A stretch of DNA of 16,419 nucleotides from Planctomycetaceae bacterium (GTDB taxonomy: Bacteria; Planctomycetota; Planctomycetia; Pirellulales; Thermoguttaceae): NCBI GenBank assembly GCA_009776995.1, contig WRMR01000037.1:1-16419 (forward strand), given 5' to 3'. Positions within the stretch are counted from its first letter, which is position 1. Every line of letters begins with the position of its first letter. A program made the translations under genes and the position numbers. The notes below the pieces were generated by a model. It saw only the letters and a list, made by a program, of their open reading frames with translations, did no database searches and was not told the origin of the DNA. Shown piece by piece: positions 14,369 through 16,419 of this stretch.

Positions 14369-15391
14369 ATGAAAAAAATCGTCTTTGGATTACTGCTTGT
14401 CGCAATGGGAATTGGCGGCTATTTTGCCTGGCGTCACTGGGAGGAGTCACGGAACGGTCATCATGCGGAGTATCTCGAATTGTACGGCAATGTCGAGATT
14501 CGCCGGACAAATCTGGGGTTTCGCGTGTCCGGCCGCATTGAGAGCATCGCGTTTGAGGAAGGTGATTTCGTGAAACAAGGCGAGGTCATTGCCACGCTGG
14601 ATCGAAGGCCGAATGAGGAAACGCTTGCTGTGGCGCAGGCACAACTGGATCGTGCCGTTGCGGAGTTGGAACGGATGGAAAACGGTTCGCGGCCGCAGGA
14701 GATCGAACAAGCCCGCGCGACGCTGGCCGAATATCGGGCGAGTTTGCGTTTGCAAGCGGCCGAACTGGAGCGTGCGGAAAAACTGCTGCCCACGAAAGCG
14801 ATTTCCCAAAGTGAGTATGACGCAATTCTGGCGCAACGGGATGAAGCGGAGGCCAAAGTGCGGCGCGGTGCGGAAACGCTGAATCTGCTGGAAGAAGGTT
14901 CCCGGCAGGAGGACGTTGCCATTGCCAGGGCGCATCTTGCTGAAGCGAAAGCGAACCTTGACCGTGCGAACACGGCGTTGGAAGATACCGCGCTGCTTTG
15001 CCCGAACGACGGTGTCATCTTGACGCGTATTGAGGAACCGGGTGCCGTGGTCCAGGCGGGGCAGAATGTCGTGACGCTTTCGCTGAAAGATGCCGTTTGG
15101 ATTTATGTCTATGTGCCGGAACCGGAACTCGGCAAGGTCGCGCCCGGCATGAAGGCTGAGATTTACACCGACACGCACAGAGCTAAACCGTATCCCGGCC
15201 AGGTCGGGTCGATTTCACCGGAAGCGGAGTTTACGCCGAAAAACGTCGAGACGCCGCAATTGCGGACCAACCTGGTCTATCGGGTTCGCATCATCGCGGA
15301 AGCCCCGGACAACGGCCTGCAACAAGGAATGCCCGTCACGGTGCGGTTGCTGTTGGAAACGAATGATCATGGCAGGGCTCTCACACCGTGA
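14369..15391 (+). CDS. HlyD-family membrane-fusion protein, YbhG-like
   Basis: 340 residues. An N-terminal membrane anchor (about 4-22) precedes the first half of the lipoyl-like domain with the YbhG signature YGNVEIRRTNLGFRVSGRIE (39-58) and DRRP. A long alpha-hairpin coiled coil follows (about 83-205), then the second lipoyl half (PNDGVILTRIEEPGAVVQAG, 212-231) and a beta-barrel with EFTPKNVETPQLRTNLVYR (287-305). This block is strongly conserved in E. coli YbhG and relatives, which link ABC-2 type exporters (YbhF, YbhS, YbhR) to the outer membrane for drug or toxic compound efflux. No ABC ATPase or permease gene follows, so the partner must be elsewhere or lost. The ATG has no ribosome site; a run of C precedes it. 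Confidence 0.92.
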   Translation: MKKIVFGLLLVAMGIGGYFAWRHWEESRNGHHAEYLELYGNVEIRRTNLGFRVSGRIESIAFEEGDFVKQGEVIATLDRRPNEETLAVAQAQLDRAVAELERMENGSRPQEIEQARATLAEYRASLRLQAAELERAEKLLPTKAISQSEYDAILAQRDEAEAKVRRGAETLNLLEEGSRQEDVAIARAHLAEAKANLDRANTALEDTALLCPNDGVILTRIEEPGAVVQAGQNVVTLSLKDAVWIYVYVPEPELGKVAPGMKAEIYTDTHRAKPYPGQVGSISPEAEFTPKNVETPQLRTNLVYRVRIIAEAPDNGLQQGMPVTVRLLLETNDHGRALTP

Positions 15392-15440
15392 CCACCGCTT
15401 TTGGTGGACAGACACTCTTATACTTTAATGAAAATGACAC

Positions 15441-15929
15441 ATGCCGACACTTGTTCATATTGCCGATGTGAAAGAAATCGCCGCTATCCGACGTAACGGG
15501 ATCAAAATGCCGAGGAGGCGTACCGGTATTTACTGTATGCCAGTCACGCCGAATTTTTTCGTTTCGCATCAATGGCTTCGCGAACTCAAACGAAGAGGCG
15601 TAAGAACACTGTGCGCCGTTTATTTTCGCCTGCCATCCGTGGAGATCGTATTTGCCGGTCGATATAATGCCGAGCATAGGGAAATACCACTCTCAGAAGC
15701 CATGCGGAAATTCAACGAAGGCAATCAGCAACTCGGTTATGAATTGATCATTCCGCGAAAGATTTTGCCGAATGAAATTCTTTCAGTCAAGCCGCTACCA
15801 CAAAATATAGGCTGGAGGTTTTACCCGGAAGCAAAAGGGAAAAACCCATTTTGTACTTGCCGCTATTGCACCGGCGGAGATATCAAGTCGAATCGCATGA
15901 GGAAACGACTTGGAAATCCTGATGAATAG
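15441..15929 (+). CDS. small conserved-looking protein, possible ADP-ribosyltransferase fold with C-terminal Cys cluster
   Basis: 162 residues, no signal peptide or membrane segment. The layout resembles small ADP-ribosyltransferase-fold proteins: an opening strand with His6 and a helix (LVHIADVKEIAAIRRNGI), an aromatic strand with Tyr31 (GIYCMPV), a middle block (FVSHQWLRELKRRG, then AVYFRLP), and a late Glu101 in YELIIPRKILPNEI. That last pattern is typical of the catalytic Glu strand of DarT and toxin-type ARTs. A possible His-Tyr-Glu triad is inferred. The C-terminus has CTCRYC (138-143), a possible metal site, and a basic tail. No antitoxin-like partner is seen next to it. It begins 49 bases after the fusion-protein gene, lacks a clear ribosome site, and could be co-transcribed. 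Function is unproven. Confidence 0.8.
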   Translation: MPTLVHIADVKEIAAIRRNGIKMPRRRTGIYCMPVTPNFFVSHQWLRELKRRGVRTLCAVYFRLPSVEIVFAGRYNAEHREIPLSEAMRKFNEGNQQLGYELIIPRKILPNEILSVKPLPQNIGWRFYPEAKGKNPFCTCRYCTGGDIKSNRMRKRLGNPDE

Positions 15930-16025
15930 TTTGGTGGAAAGCATGTACCCTACCCGGCGGTATTCACGCCGTGACCACTCGGAGATCGGTCACCCACCTT
16001 AGAAACACTTCGTTGTTCTTCGTAA

Positions 16026-16041
16026 CTTCGTGGTGAAAAAA
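16026..16041 (+). repeat. half element of the CTTCGTGGTGAAAA repeat family
   Basis: CTTCGTGGTGAAAAAA repeats 14297-14312 exactly. It is preceded by related CTTCGT steps (16008-16025) but has no complementary left arm nearby. It lies in the 228-base gap 15930-16157, which otherwise holds only the promoter of the next gene. Confidence 0.6.
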
Positions 16042-16099
16042 TCCGGGCAACGAAGGTGTGTCCGCGTGCTTCGCCGGGCAATCTCGTTGATTTTTCTGC

Positions 16100-16127
16100 T
16101 TGCAAAACCGTGCTTATGTGATAGAAT
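16100..16127 (+). promoter_or_regulatory. promoter of the coiled-coil gene
   Basis: TTGCAA (16100-16105, 4 of 6), a 16-base spacer and TAGAAT (16122-16127, 5 of 6). The start of transcription near 16134 lies just before a strong ribosome site AAGGAG (16145-16150), seven bases ahead of the ATG. Confidence 0.5.
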
Positions 16128-16157
16128 ATCATGTACACAAACGAAAGGAGCAGAGCC

Positions 16158-16419
16158 ATGCCGGAACAGCCGTTGACTTACGAAGGTATTTTGGAACTCA
16201 TCCGGGAATCTGAACGGGAAAGGAAAGAATCTGAACGGGAAAGGAAAGAATATGCCCGGCAATCTGCCCGGGAAAGAGAAGAATTTTCCCGTGAATGGAG
16301 AGAACGGAGTGCCGAGTTCGACCGGCAGATGCAGGAAACCGACCGACGATTTGACCGGCGAATGCAGGAAACCGAACGACGATTTGACCGGCGAATGCAG
16401 GAAACCAATCTGAAGATAA
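16158..16419 (+). CDS. charged coiled-coil protein, N-terminal part only (cut by window edge)
   Basis: 87 codons are visible and the frame is open at the right edge. The ATG has AAGGAG seven bases upstream. After a short start (TYEGILELIRESE) the chain is almost all Arg, Glu, Gln, Asp and Met: two ESERERK units (17-30), a Tyr/Ser-containing stretch, then 11-residue units DRRMQETERRF from 55 on. A long soluble coiled coil is expected. N-terminal repeats of the ETDRRF type are familiar from proteins with a C-terminal PD-(D/E)XK nuclease-like domain (DUF3782 type) in Planctomycetota and Cyanobacteria; whether that domain follows lies outside the window. Confidence 0.8.
   Translation, partial: MPEQPLTYEGILELIRESERERKESERERKEYARQSAREREEFSREWRERSAEFDRQMQETDRRFDRRMQETERRFDRRMQETNLKI
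16206..16247 (+). repeat. exact 21-bp tandem duplication in the coiled-coil gene
   Basis: Two identical adjacent 21-base units (16206-16226 and 16227-16247) encode ESERERK twice. Perfect identity indicates recent duplication. Confidence 0.85.
16320..16406 (+). repeat. 33-bp tandem repeat in the coiled-coil gene
   Basis: Two full 33-base units and a 21-base partial unit, differing at only a few bases, encode the 11-residue repeat DR(Q/R)MQET(D/E)RRF. The units keep the hendecad spacing of a coiled coil. Confidence 0.85.

Noticed and set aside
15393..15413. CCACC/GGTGG hairpin after the fusion-protein gene as a terminator
   Set aside because: The stem is only five pairs and no T run follows.
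16158..16419. Possible CRISPR-like array at the right edge
   Set aside because: The 21-bp and 33-bp repeats are contiguous, in frame with a coding sequence and have no unique spacers; they are protein repeats.

Overview
The window looks like a piece of a Planctomycetota chromosome of medium GC content, probably from the Pirellulales side of the phylum. The main evidence is two DUF1559 proteins (the planctomycete pilin-like family, with the N-terminal signature FTLVELLVVIAIIGI and the tail AREAARRMSC). Each is followed by a small lipoprotein with a transthyretin/carboxypeptidase-regulatory-like core, a pairing typical of these genomes. A very large secreted protein related to the hydrazine synthase alpha subunit points the same way. 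No mobile element, CRISPR array, rRNA or tRNA was seen.

Layout. Positions 1-5537 are all on the minus strand. In transcription order they hold a DUF1559 protein (5537-4410), its lipoprotein (4113-3661) and a secreted HzsA-related multidomain protein with two haem c motifs (3522 to beyond the left edge). That last gene is open in one frame for 1174 codons and is cut by the window edge. A GntR/HutC regulator (6715-5939, minus) follows. Its promoter carries a TreR-like palindrome between the -35 and -10 boxes, which suggests autoregulation. Next comes a divergent pair with back-to-back promoters: a membrane-anchored unknown protein (7679-6972, minus) and an SppA-type S49 signal peptide peptidase (7830-8909, plus). 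A second DUF1559-lipoprotein pair (9049-10872, plus) follows. Its transcript would begin in a perfect 18-bp hairpin, and its protein has an unusually long N-terminal leader. A pyrimidine-type nucleoside hydrolase (11971-11030, minus) overlaps a possible 64-codon downstream ORF.

The right part holds a membrane-bound sensor histidine kinase (12395-14077) with no response regulator beside it, and a YbhG-like HlyD membrane-fusion protein (14369-15391) with no ABC transporter genes beside it. After these come a small uncharacterised protein with ADP-ribosyltransferase-like features and a C-terminal Cys cluster (15441-15929), and the start of a highly charged coiled-coil protein (16158 to the right edge) built from tandem repeats.

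Intergenic regions are rich in structure. There are two copies of a ~100-bp dispersed repeat with a central hairpin (5786-5890 and 12075-12170), a 129-bp nested hairpin of the CTTCGTGGTGAAAA type (14182-14310), and a related half element at 16026-16041. Several near-consensus sigma70 promoters (TTGACA/TATAAT-like, 16-17 bp spacers) can be read directly and help to choose gene starts. The genes do not form one obvious pathway. The most unusual items are the HzsA-related protein, the ART-like small protein, and the structured leaders of the second DUF1559 gene and the membrane-fusion gene.
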